A DNA stretch of 64,000 nt from contig NZ_KB898192.1 of the NCBI RefSeq assembly GCF_000377505.1, forward strand, positions 124,001 to 188,000, given 5' to 3'. The position numbers were made by a program, and so were the translations under genes. This stretch comes from Paenibacillus massiliensis 2301065 = DSM 16942. GTDB lineage: Bacteria > Bacillota > Bacilli > Paenibacillales > Paenibacillaceae. The notes beneath the pieces were generated by a model. That model searched no databases, was not told the origin of the DNA, and worked only from the letters and a program-made list of their open reading frames with translations. This document shows positions 53,500-63,048 of the stretch, piece by piece (position 1 is the first letter of the stretch; every line of letters starts with the position of its first letter).

Positions 53500-53949
53500 T
53501 TAACGCTGCATTTCCGTATATTTGTACATTAGCTCTTTGAACCAATGCTTATCATTCATCTGCAAAGCCAGGTCAATCAGAATTTCAAGATCCTGTATGT
53601 CCAGCTCAGCAGTATCATCAAAGGTAATGACAGCTGTTGCCGAAGGAGCCTGCTCCATCCCCTCACGCAAATCATAATCAAGCCGCAAATCTACGGTCCC
53701 ATCCATGTACTCACATTTCAGAAAATAGATAATTTCACACATCAAAATAGGCCGAACCTCATGTTCCAGTACACAGTCCATTACCTTGGCCGAATAATGC
53801 TGGTTCGTCAGACTGAATTTCTGTGCAGCTGTCGGACGTTCTCGTCCAAAATCGTTTGTAAATTTCAACTCTATAGGAAATAGCCGCATGACCTTCGCCA
53901 GTTGCTTTCTTGTAATATCAATAATCTCAGCCTTGTTTAGCGTCAGCAT
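53500..53949 (-). CDS. IDEAL-domain-like protein of unknown function
   Basis: 149 residues from the ATG at 53949, preceded by AGAGGTG. The C terminus (LEILIDLALQMNDKHWFKEL) has the I-D-x-A-L...D...F..L spacing of the IDEAL domain seen in Bacillus YpiB and ComK. The N-terminal part has an RKQLAKVMRLFPIEL helix and a beta-rich middle. Function unknown. It is flanked by its own terminator and a 190-nt gap from the V4R gene. Confidence 0.7.
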   Translation of the reverse strand: MLTLNKAEIIDITRKQLAKVMRLFPIELKFTNDFGRERPTAAQKFSLTNQHYSAKVMDCVLEHEVRPILMCEIIYFLKCEYMDGTVDLRLDYDLREGMEQAPSATAVITFDDTAELDIQDLEILIDLALQMNDKHWFKELMYKYTEMQR

Positions 53950-54088
53950 TAATGCACCTCTCGTAATTCCAGTTTGTCCCATTTCAAGTGAATCATCGCT
54001 ATACTTAAAGTAGCCCTTACCGCTATATCGGAATTTACATCACCATTGTTTAATTGTGCACGTGAAAAATATGTTCATTTTACCGCAT

Positions 54089-54129
54089 AAAAAAGACCTT
54101 ACTCCTGTCATTATCAGGACCAAGGTCTT
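54089..54129 (-). terminator. terminator of the V4R-domain gene
   Basis: AAGACCTTGGTCCTG and CAGGAGTAAGGTCTT form a stem with one internal mismatch, followed by TTTTTT on the minus strand. Confidence 0.92.
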
Positions 54130-54173
54130 CTGGTTTGAGATGGACTCACATAAGTCAAATCTCTTATTGTCAT

Positions 54174-54638
54174 TTAGTAACGAACCTCATATTCACAGTG
54201 CTCATCGCCGTTAACATTGCATTTAATTTCGCGAACATGAACTCTCCGTTTCAGAATTTGAGTCAAGGCACCCTCCATGATCGCCCCTTCCAGGTCACAC
54301 ACCATGCTCTCTTCCATCTCGGGCAAGCCTGAGCAAAAGCAATCCTTCACTGCGACTACCATACGATGTTCTTCCTTTACGACAATCTGAGGGTCTCCGA
54401 TCTTCAGCTCGCGAAATAAATCCAGCAATTCTGTCACCGATTGGACAGGGAGGCTTTCGCCTATTTTTCGACCCACTGTCACCGTTGTACCCTTGCCCTT
54501 CATAGGAAGTCCTTGATACATGCCAATCAGGCGGATCGCCCGATACAGCTCAATTGGAAGTGAATCGCCCATTCGGGTTCGCGAGATTTTCTTCAGGTCG
54601 GCAAATGTATATTCTTGTACTGTATTGGCTTTACTCAT
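54174..54638 (-). CDS. V4R (vinyl-4-reductase) domain protein
   Basis: 154 residues. The C-terminal half has the V4R pattern with conserved cysteines: KDCFCSGLPE, MVCDLEGAIMEG and KCNVNGDEHCEYEV. V4R domains bind small molecules or hydrocarbons and are found in signalling and heme-associated proteins. There is no attached output domain. GGGAGC precedes the ATG. Role unknown. It is probably a single-gene unit between two terminators. Confidence 0.82.
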   Translation of the reverse strand: MSKANTVQEYTFADLKKISRTRMGDSLPIELYRAIRLIGMYQGLPMKGKGTTVTVGRKIGESLPVQSVTELLDLFRELKIGDPQIVVKEEHRMVVAVKDCFCSGLPEMEESMVCDLEGAIMEGALTQILKRRVHVREIKCNVNGDEHCEYEVRY

Positions 54639-54807
54639 AACGCTCCCACCACCTAGTTTGAATTATGTACACCGCAAGTAATGCACACATGTACAGCTGA
54701 TTTTTCATTTCTCAGAAACACTAAATTTTAAATATATGCACATTATAGGCCTGGGTGATAGAGTCACTTGTGATTGAAATCACGAGAATTTGGATAATAC
54801 AAGGCAA

Positions 54808-54845
54808 CAAAAAAAGTACAGATCAGAACCATTCTGACCTGTACT
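54808..54845 (-). terminator. terminator of ppiB
   Basis: AGTACAGGTCAGAA and TTCTGATCTGTACT pair with one G-U around a 3-nt loop, followed by seven T on the minus strand. Confidence 0.95.
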
Positions 54846-54876
54846 CTCCTATATGCCTAACGCACATGTATTCAAA

Positions 54877-55308
54877 TTAAACCTCTACAACCTCAACTGT
54901 CTCCATGCGATCACGGCCTTGGAAAGCATCAACCAATTCCATACCTTTTGTCACTTTACCAAATACGGTATGTTGACCATCCAGGTGAGGCTGTGGCTGG
55001 TAACAGATGTAGAACTGGCTGCCACCTGTGTTGCGTCCAGCATGAGCCATTGCCAGTGTGCCGCGCTCATGTTTGTTCGGGTTGATTTCACAGTTAATGG
55101 TGTAACCAGGGCCGCCTGTTCCTGAACCGTTCGGGCAACCGCCTTGTGCTACAAAGCCAGGAATGACACGGTGGAATACCAATCCGTTGTAGAACCCGGA
55201 ATTTGCCAGCTTCTCAAAGTTAGCTACCGTATTCGGTGCTTCATTGTCAAAAAGATCGATCAGCACTTCGCCGCCGTTCTCCAGCTTGATTTTTGCTTGT
55301 TTTGCCAT
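54877..55308 (-). CDS. ppiB: peptidyl-prolyl cis-trans isomerase, cyclophilin type
   Basis: Protein-folding enzyme. It is 143 residues, cytosolic, with the cyclophilin core [35 protein letters not shown] and the active-site Arg-Phe-Gln trio present in order. AAGGAGA precedes the ATG. It is a single-gene unit, in the usual neighbourhood of lysA and the rib operon in Bacillota. Confidence 0.97.
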   Translation of the reverse strand: MAKQAKIKLENGGEVLIDLFDNEAPNTVANFEKLANSGFYNGLVFHRVIPGFVAQGGCPNGSGTGGPGYTINCEINPNKHERGTLAMAHAGRNTGGSQFYICYQPQPHLDGQHTVFGKVTKGMELVDAFQGRDRMETVEVVEV

Positions 55309-55483
55309 CTATGTTCGTTCTCCTTTCGCTCTTCAGCGTCAATAAAGTCCAAGTACTAGTGTACTATGAAACCGCACAGTTAGCAAAATTTTCACATCTT
55401 TTTTACGATCTATGCATCATCGAGTATGTCGAATCCGTCACATCCAGTCTGTCGAGGTGATCATCTTTGCTCACAGTTAGTCT

Positions 55484-56806
55484 CTAGCATTGGGATAGCG
55501 CCTTCTTCGGCACCAGATCATTACGCACAATATCCTCAAAGGTCTCACGGCGTACGACCAGCTCTGCGTGACCATCCTTCACGAACACAACGGCCGGACG
55601 GCGCAGTCGGTTGTAATTGCTCGCCATCGAATAGTTATAGGCTCCTGTAGCCGCTACAGCCAGCAGGTCTCCAGATTGTACCTGTGGCAACTCCATATCC
55701 CAGATTAACATGTCACCACTCTCGCAGCATTTCCCGGCAATGGACACCGTCTCTTCATCCGAATCATTGGCCCGGTTGGCCAGCATAGCCTCATACTTAG
55801 CCTGATAAAGCGCAGGTCTTGGATTATCGGTCATCCCGCCGTCTACTGACACGTATTTTCTGATGTCCGGAATATCCTTGACACTCCCTATCGTGTACAG
55901 GGTGGTACCCGCATCCCCTACAATACTGCGACCTGGCTCAATCCAGATCTCAGGCAACTTCTTGCCAATCCCGGTAAAATGAGTGTGGACCGCTTGGCTA
56001 ATGGCCTCCACATATTTGGCAACAGCGAGCGGCGTATCCTCTTCTGTATAACGAATACCGAAGCCTCCGCCCAGGTTAATGACCCTGAACTCCGCATGCA
56101 GCTGTTCGTACACCTCACGAGTAAAATGAGCCACCCGCTCTGCCGCAACCATAAATCCGTCTACCTCGAAAATTTGCGAGCCGATGTGTGAATGTACACC
56201 TAGCAGGCGCAGCTGGCTTTTTTGCAAGGCAAGCTTAACCGCCTCGTAAGCCGCCCCGTTACCGATGTCGAATCCGAACTTGGAATCCGTCTGTCCCGTA
56301 GAGATGTATTCATGGGTATGAGCCTCGACTCCCGGAGTTACACGGAGCAAAATATTCGCCTGTACGTTCTTCTCGCTTGCAATCGCCTGCAGCAGATGCA
56401 GCTCAGTCTCATTGTCTACGACAAAGCAGCCGATTCCGGCTTCCAGCGCCATCTCAATCTCTTCGGGAGTCTTGTTGTTGCCATGAAAGTGAATCCGCTC
56501 TACAGGGAAGCCCGCCTGCAATGCAGTGAACAATTCCCCGTCGGATACGACATCCAGCGACATGCCTTCCTCGGCAACCAGTGCACACATGGCCACCGTA
56601 CAGAATGCCTTGCTCGCATAGGCTACCTGAAAGGACAGCCCTGTAGTGCGGAATGCACTCACGAACTCCCGGCAACGCTGACGAATCAATTGCTCGTCCA
56701 TAATATATAATGGGGTGCCGAATTGTTCCTTCAACTGAACCGTATCGCAGCCCCCGATCTCCAAATGTCCCTGTGCATTAATTTGACTTGTACCATGTAA
56801 AAACAT
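55484..56806 (-). CDS. lysA: diaminopimelate decarboxylase
   Basis: PLP enzyme for the last step of lysine synthesis. It is 440 residues from the ATG at 56806, with GTGAGG upstream; the long frame to 56944 overlaps spoVAF without similarity. The PLP lysine is in QVAYASKAFCT, and HSHIGSQI, LGGGFGIRY and EPGRSIVG are family motifs. CESGDMLIWD carries the second-site cysteine. No L-box riboswitch is seen upstream. Confidence 0.95.
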   Translation of the reverse strand: MFLHGTSQINAQGHLEIGGCDTVQLKEQFGTPLYIMDEQLIRQRCREFVSAFRTTGLSFQVAYASKAFCTVAMCALVAEEGMSLDVVSDGELFTALQAGFPVERIHFHGNNKTPEEIEMALEAGIGCFVVDNETELHLLQAIASEKNVQANILLRVTPGVEAHTHEYISTGQTDSKFGFDIGNGAAYEAVKLALQKSQLRLLGVHSHIGSQIFEVDGFMVAAERVAHFTREVYEQLHAEFRVINLGGGFGIRYTEEDTPLAVAKYVEAISQAVHTHFTGIGKKLPEIWIEPGRSIVGDAGTTLYTIGSVKDIPDIRKYVSVDGGMTDNPRPALYQAKYEAMLANRANDSDEETVSIAGKCCESGDMLIWDMELPQVQSGDLLAVAATGAYNYSMASNYNRLRRPAVVFVKDGHAELVVRRETFEDIVRNDLVPKKALSQC

Positions 56807-56924
56807 ACCCTGGAGCCTCACTTTCTGGGAATCCTGTCTCATTCCATCGAAACATTTACACCAGTATAGCAAAAATCCGATGAATGGGTATGGATTTTTA
56901 TGCAAATCGTTTGTACTTGCCGTC

Positions 56925-58562
56925 CTATTCTCTTCGACGCTCACGAGGCGGCATCCGCGAGCTATCCCGTGTCTTGTTGAAGGAAGGACGATCTCTGGAG
57001 GTCAGCATCGGCCTACGAAGTATAATTTCCGCCATAGCCTTCGCATTGAACGGAATGAACGGCCACATATAGGATGAATTATACGAACGGTGTGTGATCA
57101 GTAGGATCAGAATCAAGGTAACACCTACTACGAAGCCTTTAACCTTGAATACCGCCACCAGCACCAGCAATACGAGGCGAATCAGCCTGTTGGCTAGACC
57201 CAACTCATAGCTTGGCGTAGCGAACATCCCGATCGCAGCCACGGCCATATACAGTACCACTTCATTCACGAAGATGCCCGTCTTGACCGCAATGTCTCCG
57301 ACCAGAATGGCAGCAATCAGACCCATCGCAGACGCCAGCGGTGTCGGGGTATGTACAGCAGCAAGACGCAGCAGGTCCACCCCGAACTCAATCATTAGAA
57401 ACTGAGCAATCAGCGGAATGTGAGTATTGTTCTCGTTGGGTCCCAAAAATTCAAGACCTGGCATGCGGACCTCAGGGTATATAACCATCAGCATCCACAA
57501 TGGCAGCAGGAACAAGGAGGCAAATATCCCCGCGAATCGCACCCAACGCAAATAGCTTCCCATGAATGGTGTCTGGCGGTTCTCCTCCGCATGCTGACAT
57601 AGATCAAAAAATGTAGTGGGCATGATCATGGCACTCGGAGAAGTATCAACCAGAATGACTACACGCCCCTCCATAATATGCGAAGCTACCGCATCTGGTC
57701 TCTCCGAGTAACGCACTAGCGGATACGGATGCCAGCCTTTATTAATAATCAGCTCCTCCAGCTGCTTGTCTGCAAGTGGGATACCATCATTATCAATCTT
57801 TTTGATCTTCTCGCGGATCGAATCGACCATCACTTTATCAACAATATCGTCGATATACGCAATACACACGTCCGTCCGCGTCCTTCTCCCCACCTGCATC
57901 ACCTCGAACTTCAGACCTGGATCACGCAAACGTCTACGGATCAAGGCTACATTCGTCAGCATCGTCTCCGTGAAGCCGTCTCTCGCACCGCGGACGACAC
58001 GCTCCAATGACGGCTCCTCTGGCCCTCTGGCTGGATAGCTGCGTGTATCAAGCACGATGGCAGCCATTCCGCCTTCCACGAAGATCGCGCTCATCCCCGT
58101 CATGACACTGTTAATGACTGACGACAACTTGTGCTCCTTGGTGACCTGGATGTGAGGAATATAATATTCGAAATAGGAATGGAGCGCATGGGAGGATACC
58201 TGCTCCGGCGTCAGATAACTTAGTCTTTTCAGAATCTCGGTCAGGATGTTATCCTTGGCGAACCCGTTAATGAATAATATGCCAGTCGGTGTCCCGCCAA
58301 ATGTCATCTCCCGAAATACGACATCAAACGTCTCTCCGAGTCCAAGGACCTTTGTTAGCGTCTCTTTGTTCTCCTTGAGGCTTCTGGATATATCATCTTG
58401 TCCCTGCCAGTAGATGACGGACTCCTCGACATTGGCCGAAGTCTCCTCCTCTTTCTTGCGTTCATCTTCTTTCTCATGCTGACGCTTGTGCTCGGCATAA
58501 GCAGCATCCAATACAGGCTCGTCGGTATGCTCCTCCTGTCCTCTTCGCTCCATTTTGCGCAT
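56925..58562 (-). CDS. spoVAF: stage V sporulation protein AF (GerA-family membrane protein)
   Basis: Spore membrane protein related to germinant-receptor A subunits. It is 545 residues. A hydrophilic N terminus of about 320 residues (GAKDNILTEIL, VEGGMAAIVLDTRSYPARGPEEPS) is followed by four or five transmembrane segments. RGARDGFTETMLTN is a family signature. The ATG at 58562 has AGGAG 10 nt upstream; the one at 58571 is too near. It lies 43 nt after spoVAB, with no spoVAC, AD or AE genes between them. Confidence 0.93.
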   Translation of the reverse strand: MRKMERRGQEEHTDEPVLDAAYAEHKRQHEKEDERKKEEETSANVEESVIYWQGQDDISRSLKENKETLTKVLGLGETFDVVFREMTFGGTPTGILFINGFAKDNILTEILKRLSYLTPEQVSSHALHSYFEYYIPHIQVTKEHKLSSVINSVMTGMSAIFVEGGMAAIVLDTRSYPARGPEEPSLERVVRGARDGFTETMLTNVALIRRRLRDPGLKFEVMQVGRRTRTDVCIAYIDDIVDKVMVDSIREKIKKIDNDGIPLADKQLEELIINKGWHPYPLVRYSERPDAVASHIMEGRVVILVDTSPSAMIMPTTFFDLCQHAEENRQTPFMGSYLRWVRFAGIFASLFLLPLWMLMVIYPEVRMPGLEFLGPNENNTHIPLIAQFLMIEFGVDLLRLAAVHTPTPLASAMGLIAAILVGDIAVKTGIFVNEVVLYMAVAAIGMFATPSYELGLANRLIRLVLLVLVAVFKVKGFVVGVTLILILLITHRSYNSSYMWPFIPFNAKAMAEIILRRPMLTSRDRPSFNKTRDSSRMPPRERRRE

Positions 58563-58605
58563 CGTGATCATGCTCCTTTCCAAAATCAATCCATATGCCT
58601 GACCA

Positions 58606-59034
58606 TTATCGGTAGTAGACGAACCAATCGAACAGCGAACCACATACCTTACCGAAGACCATAGCCATGTATAAACCAAAAATGTATGGCATCATATTCA
58701 TACGCTTGGCCAAAATCGGTAGCACATTCAGGACCTCTGTCAAAGCAGCTGCCAGCATGCCGACAAATACCCCGCAGAACAGTCCCGGCAGCCATGTCAC
58801 CCAGACGGGTGCATATCCTGTCAGATTCCAGAAATCCCCGATCGTACCGGCAACCGAGCCGAACACCATGACACCCTCGTACCAATGAGCCTTGTCATAG
58901 GATCTTGTGAGCTGGGCGAGACGCGGGATAATGTTCAGTACGATAAAGAGCGCCACCACTCCGCCGCCAATAGCTATACCAGAGGCTAGTCCAAGCAACA
59001 GCTGGAGTCCCCAGCTGACAAGCGTCATCATCAT
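58606..59034 (-). CDS. spoVAB: stage V sporulation protein AB
   Basis: Small membrane protein of the SpoVA set involved in dipicolinate handling. It is 142 residues with four hydrophobic segments and the conserved LGLASGIAIGGG and TGYAPVW stretches. It starts within the end of spoVAA by an ATGA overlap. The assignment agrees with its position after spoVAA. Confidence 0.92.
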   Translation of the reverse strand: MMMTLVSWGLQLLLGLASGIAIGGGVVALFIVLNIIPRLAQLTRSYDKAHWYEGVMVFGSVAGTIGDFWNLTGYAPVWVTWLPGLFCGVFVGMLAAALTEVLNVLPILAKRMNMMPYIFGLYMAMVFGKVCGSLFDWFVYYR

Positions 59035-59666
59035 GACGTATCCGCATCCTGCTTATGAATGCGCTCATATTCCTCGGCTACGACATACTGATCCACGTTC
59101 TGCTGGTACAAAAACATTTCCACCTCCAGCGGCGTAGGCTCCTCGTTCCACTTTTTCTTGAACAAATGGTTGAAAAACACGATCATCCCTGCTCCAATGC
59201 CTATAGAATAGGCGATCTGGAATACATGCGGATTCGTATTCTTCTTCCCCGTAATCATTTCTACAATTCGAACATGTACAGCCTGCATGCTGACGTCCGC
59301 ATGAAAATTCATGATGGTCAATGCCGAACCGAAAAATAGCAGCACCCAGACGATAACAAACAGTATTTTCGAAGGCTGACGGGGCTTCTCCACCAGCTCC
59401 ACCAGAACATGCGACTTCCCCATGGATTCAATCACTGCGCCCGGCAGCTTTTGCCGAATAGCAGCAATAATCTGCAGGATGTCAATCAGGATGAGGTTGC
59501 CCTCATTCACTTGAGGACGCTTCAATGTCAATTGCAGTAAGGGCTTCTCCCATTGCGGGTCGGTTAATAGCTGCGCTACGTCCCCCAGCCGCAGCTGCTG
59601 TCCGGGTGATACCTGTACACGAGTACGTAAGCGCAAATAGACAGTTGGCGCGTTGTAATTCTCCAT
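59031..59666 (-). CDS. spoVAA: stage V sporulation protein AA
   Basis: Membrane protein at the head of the spoVA set, 211 residues. The soluble N terminus (VYLRLRTRVQVSPGQQLRLGDVAQLL) precedes two transmembrane helices (ILFVIVWVLLFFG and FQIAYSIGIGAGMIVFF). GGGAGAGGG precedes the ATG. A terminator after sigF separates it from the spoIIA operon, so it has its own, probably forespore, promoter. Confidence 0.92.
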   Translation of the reverse strand: MENYNAPTVYLRLRTRVQVSPGQQLRLGDVAQLLTDPQWEKPLLQLTLKRPQVNEGNLILIDILQIIAAIRQKLPGAVIESMGKSHVLVELVEKPRQPSKILFVIVWVLLFFGSALTIMNFHADVSMQAVHVRIVEMITGKKNTNPHVFQIAYSIGIGAGMIVFFNHLFKKKWNEEPTPLEVEMFLYQQNVDQYVVAEEYERIHKQDADTS

Positions 59667-59737
59667 GCTGTCCCTCTCCCAACATTTTGAGATGTAGTCA
59701 TAGTATGAATTGCTTCCCGTTTTTTATCCCGTTACGC

Positions 59738-59776
59738 AAAAAAAGACAAGGCACCCTAAGTGGCTATATCCTTGTC
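59738..59776 (-). terminator. terminator of the spoIIA operon
   Basis: GACAAGG and CCTTGTC arms with an 18-nt loop containing a second small stem, followed by seven T on the minus strand, 45 nt past sigF. Confidence 0.85.
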
Positions 59777-59820
59777 GACTCGACAGGGGTATACCCAAAG
59801 TGCACTTGTCTCAGCTATGC

Positions 59821-60576
59821 TTATTGTGCGATCTGCTCTTTGATGGACTGCAGAATCTTTTTTTCCAGACGGGAGACCTGCACCTGAGAGATGCCCAGAC
59901 GCGCCGCCACCTCTGATTGGGTCTGATCCCTGTAGTATCGTAGATAGACGATAAGCCTCTCTCGCTCGGTAAGTCCGCCAATGGCCTCGTTGAGGGCCAG
60001 CTTCTCGAACCACTTCTCCTGAGAATCATCAGCAATCTGATCCATGAGGGTGATTGGATCACCATCATTCTCAAATACAGTCTCATGAATAGAGCTCGGC
60101 GGCTTGTTGGCTTCCTGGGCGAATACTACCTCTTCCGGCGATACGCCAAGGCCATCTGCGACCTCCTTGATCGTCGGTAGCCGATTCAGCTCCTTGGAGA
60201 GCTCGTCCCGCTTTTTACGGACTTTATTGGCCATTTCCTTCAACGAACGACTGACCTTCAAGGTCCCGTCATCCCGCAGGAAGCGTTGAATTTCCCCGAT
60301 GATCATGGGTACCGCGTAGGTAGAGAACTTCACGTCATAGCTCAGATCGAACTTATCCACGGACTTGAGCAGTCCGATACAGCCGATCTGGAATAGATCC
60401 TCCGGCTCATAGCCGCGATTCATGAATCTTTGTACTACAGACCATACGAGACGGATGTTGCAATTGACGAGTGTATCTCGGGCCGTATGATCTCCTGCCT
60501 GACTGAGAGCAATCAGACGCTTGACTTCCGCATCATCCAGATAAGTTTGCGCACCACGCTTCATTTCAGCATCCAT
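59821..60576 (-). CDS. sigF: RNA polymerase forespore sigma factor SigF
   Basis: First forespore-specific sigma factor. It is 251 residues. Region 2 has GYEPEDLFQIGCIGLLKSVDKFD and YAVPMIIGEIQRFLRDD; region 4 has LTERERLIVYLRYY and EVAARLGISQVQVSR. The ATG follows an AGGGG site. It is last in spoIIAA-spoIIAB-sigF, 11 nt after spoIIAB, so anti-sigma factor and sigma factor are made together. Confidence 0.97.
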   Translation of the reverse strand: MDAEMKRGAQTYLDDAEVKRLIALSQAGDHTARDTLVNCNIRLVWSVVQRFMNRGYEPEDLFQIGCIGLLKSVDKFDLSYDVKFSTYAVPMIIGEIQRFLRDDGTLKVSRSLKEMANKVRKKRDELSKELNRLPTIKEVADGLGVSPEEVVFAQEANKPPSSIHETVFENDGDPITLMDQIADDSQEKWFEKLALNEAIGGLTERERLIVYLRYYRDQTQSEVAARLGISQVQVSRLEKKILQSIKEQIAQ

Positions 60577-60587
60577 AGGTCCAACCC

Positions 60588-61016
60588 CTAATTATACAAG
60601 GCTTTCTTAGATTCAATCCTTTTCTTCATACGGATCGTGGTTCCTGTGCCTGGCTGACTGACGACCTCAAATTCATCCATGAAGTTCTCCATGATCGTGA
60701 ACCCCATACCAGAACGCTCAAGCTCTGGCTTCGATGTGTAGAGTGGTTGCTGTGCTAGCTCCAGATCCTCAATGCCTAATCCCGAATCCTCAATGATGAT
60801 GGTTACCACGTCGCTATCAATCGCTGCCTTGATCGTCACTATCCCTTCAGGATTGCTGTTGTAGCCATGGATAATGCTATTCGTCACGGCTTCCGATACG
60901 ACGGTCTTCAGGTCGCTCAGCTCATCCATGGTCGGGTCCAACTGGGATACAAAAGCCGCCACCGTGACGCGGGCAAAGGCTTCATTCTCGGAGCGGGCAG
61001 CAAACTGCAGTGTCAT
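60588..61016 (-). CDS. spoIIAB: anti-sigma F factor / serine kinase SpoIIAB
   Basis: Holds SigF inactive and phosphorylates SpoIIAA. It is 142 residues with GHKL ATPase motifs: [13 protein letters not shown] (N-box), EDSGLGIED (G1) and [13 protein letters not shown]. The ATG at 61016 follows AGGGAAG and gives an N terminus MTLQFAARS as in relatives; the extra 9 codons upstream overlap spoIIAA. Confidence 0.97.
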   Translation of the reverse strand: MTLQFAARSENEAFARVTVAAFVSQLDPTMDELSDLKTVVSEAVTNSIIHGYNSNPEGIVTIKAAIDSDVVTIIIEDSGLGIEDLELAQQPLYTSKPELERSGMGFTIMENFMDEFEVVSQPGTGTTIRMKKRIESKKALYN

Positions 61017-61039
61017 GAAATTACTTCCCTGTGCCTCCC

Positions 61040-61393
61040 TCATGACACCACCTCCATTTCTGTAAGCGCATTGTCTTCCTTCTCATAGCAGGGCATGATT
61101 TTGAACAGTCCCGACATCTCCAGCAAGCGATACACCGCAGTATTCGCTTCACAGATGGCCATTTTGCCACCCTTCTGCTTGAGCAGCTTGTAACGGCCCA
61201 GAATGACACCCAGCCCGGAGCTGTCCATGAATTGAAGGTGCTGTAAATTCAACACGACATGCTCACACTGCTGCCGCATAATCGCTTCATCCATCTGAAC
61301 ACGTACCTGATCTGCCGTATGGTGATCGAGCTCACCTGATAAACGAACGATTAACACCCTGCGATGGTGCTCCATATGCAACTGCAAATCCAT
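61040..61393 (-). CDS. spoIIAA: anti-anti-sigma factor SpoIIAA
   Basis: STAS-domain protein whose dephosphorylated form frees SigF. It is 117 residues. [14 protein letters not shown] carries the phosphorylatable serine near residue 58. GGGAGGAG precedes the ATG. It heads the operon behind a sigma-H-like promoter. The 3' tail ([13 protein letters not shown]) is acidic. Confidence 0.97.
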   Translation of the reverse strand: MDLQLHMEHHRRVLIVRLSGELDHHTADQVRVQMDEAIMRQQCEHVVLNLQHLQFMDSSGLGVILGRYKLLKQKGGKMAICEANTAVYRLLEMSGLFKIMPCYEKEDNALTEMEVVS

Positions 61394-61426
61394 GCTTGTT
61401 CACTCTCCTCCCTGTCTTAGGACAAG

Positions 61427-61456
61427 GATTTCTCCACTTTAGAAGGGGAATCCTGC
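61427..61456 (-). promoter_or_regulatory. candidate sigma-H promoter of the spoIIA operon
   Basis: GCAGGATTC (61456-61448), 12 nt, GGAGAAATC (61435-61427), close to the sigma-H pattern RnAGGAwww and RnnGAAT with one mismatch in the -10. It lies 34 nt before the spoIIAA start, as expected since spoIIA is transcribed by sigma-H in B. subtilis. Confidence 0.6.
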
Positions 61457-61665
61457 ATGCCGACAAAACTAGAAGAAAACTCCGAGAAATCAACAACACT
61501 GCGGCGAAAATCTACACGGGACCGTAATGCTCCTCCCCCGTCACCCATCAATCGACGAATCCGCATAGAACAACAGCGATCTACAAGACATCCGTCGCAG
61601 CTGCTAAAGACACCTGACGATTCAATTCATATGAGACCGATTGTTCCGAAAGTCTCAAATGAGGA

Positions 61666-62844
61666 TTACGAGAACAGCTCAGAAGTAGTGCGCTTGAATA
61701 GCTGCCACCAATTCGCCTTCTGAACATCCGTATCCGAATAGATCTCGAATTCCTTTAGTACTTTGTCCTTCTGATATACGACCAGCTTGCCGATCGTCTG
61801 ACCTTTGTGAACAGGTGCTTTTAGATGTTCTTGAAGCTGCACCTCATGACGTAGTCCTTCCGCTGCCCCGTCTCGTTTGACGAGCACACTATACGGCTTG
61901 TCTGCACGGATCTGCAAGGAGGATTGCGTGCCCTTCTCAATCGGTAGTGTACCGATGACTTCACCACTCTTGACGATTGATTTCATTGTATATTGCGTGA
62001 AGGCGTAGTCGAACATGGATGAAACCTCACTGTTGCGTGTCTTCGTATTCGGTTCGCCCAGCACCACGGCAATGACACGCAGGCCATCCTTCACAGCTGT
62101 AGCCGAGAGGCAGAATTTTGCCTCCGAGGTGTAGCCCGTCTTCAGACCGTCTGCGCCCGTATAGAATCTCACGAGCTTATTCGTGTTGACGAGCCAGAAG
62201 GGCTTCTCGGACGTCTTGCGCAAATAGTCTTGATACGCTCCCGTGTATTTGGTAATCTGCGGATACTTCAGCAGCTCACGGCTCATGACGGCGATATCAT
62301 GTGCAGAAGAATAATGCTCGGCAGAAGGAAGTCCATTACAATTCGCAAATTTAGTATCCTTCAGGCCCAATTGCTGCGCCTTCTCATTCATCTTCGCCAC
62401 AAAGGCCTGCTCCGAGCCTGCGATCCTCTCGGCCATGGCCACAGATGCATCATTACCGGAAGCCATCGCAATGCCTTTCAGCATCTCATCGACAGTCATC
62501 TCCTCGCCAGGCTCCAGGAAGATTTGCGAGCCTCCCATTGAAGCAGCGTATTCGCTCGTCCGCACCTTATCCGTCAGCTTCAGGCGTCCATCGTGCAGCG
62601 CCTCCATCGTCAGCAGCATCGTCATGATCTTGGTAATGCTCGCCGGGGGTAGCTTGGCATGACTATTCTTCTCGTAGATGACAGTACCTGTGTCAGCATC
62701 CATCAGAATAGCTGAGCCTGCGCTAGGTGCCAGATCTACTGCTGAAGTCACATTTTCCCGGGAATCTACTGCAAGCACTGCCGGATTCAGCGTAGACAGA
62801 CCAATGGCAGCGGACAACATGAGCGATATTCCTAACTTCTTCAC
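61666..62844 (-). CDS. dacF: D-alanyl-D-alanine carboxypeptidase DacF
   Basis: Forespore-expressed low-molecular-weight PBP that limits cross-linking. It is 392 residues. A signal peptide (about 1 to 26) precedes SITKIMTM (SxxK), SGND and KTGYTS. The C-terminal beta domain is present. The GTG start follows GAGGAGGG. It sits before spoIIAA as in B. subtilis and could be co-transcribed with it; 270 nt separate them. Confidence 0.95.
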   Translation of the reverse strand: MKKLGISLMLSAAIGLSTLNPAVLAVDSRENVTSAVDLAPSAGSAILMDADTGTVIYEKNSHAKLPPASITKIMTMLLTMEALHDGRLKLTDKVRTSEYAASMGGSQIFLEPGEEMTVDEMLKGIAMASGNDASVAMAERIAGSEQAFVAKMNEKAQQLGLKDTKFANCNGLPSAEHYSSAHDIAVMSRELLKYPQITKYTGAYQDYLRKTSEKPFWLVNTNKLVRFYTGADGLKTGYTSEAKFCLSATAVKDGLRVIAVVLGEPNTKTRNSEVSSMFDYAFTQYTMKSIVKSGEVIGTLPIEKGTQSSLQIRADKPYSVLVKRDGAAEGLRHEVQLQEHLKAPVHKGQTIGKLVVYQKDKVLKEFEIYSDTDVQKANWWQLFKRTTSELFS

Positions 62845-62964
62845 TTCGGTTCCCTCCTCTGGACATAACCCGTGAGCTGCACAGAATTTGGTCTCTGTCT
62901 GCTCATACGGGTGCTGCTAACCATTGTCGGCAGAACTTGTGAAAATTATTCCAGTACCACCCAC

Positions 62965-63013
62965 AAAAAAGAAAAGGTGCCCCGACAGGAACAAGCACCT
63001 GTAGGACACCTTC
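62965..63013 (-). terminator. terminator of the purine nucleoside phosphorylase gene
   Basis: AAGGTGTCC with GGGCACCTT and inner ACAGG/CCTGT arms, followed by TTCTTTTTT on the minus strand, 36 nt past the stop. Confidence 0.9.
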
Positions 63014-63048
63014 GTGTATCTATGTTCAACTATCGAATTAGGCTGCAA

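Noticed and set aside
58571..58679. Upstream extension of spoVAF to 58679
   Set aside because: It runs into spoVAB, lacks a ribosome site and lacks family similarity; the ATG at 58562 fits better.
61457..61723. 88-codon plus-strand frame between spoIIAA and dacF
   Set aside because: It overlaps the sigma-H-like promoter and the 3' end of dacF; composition (RRKSTRDRN, PPPSP) is not protein-like and no similarity was seen.
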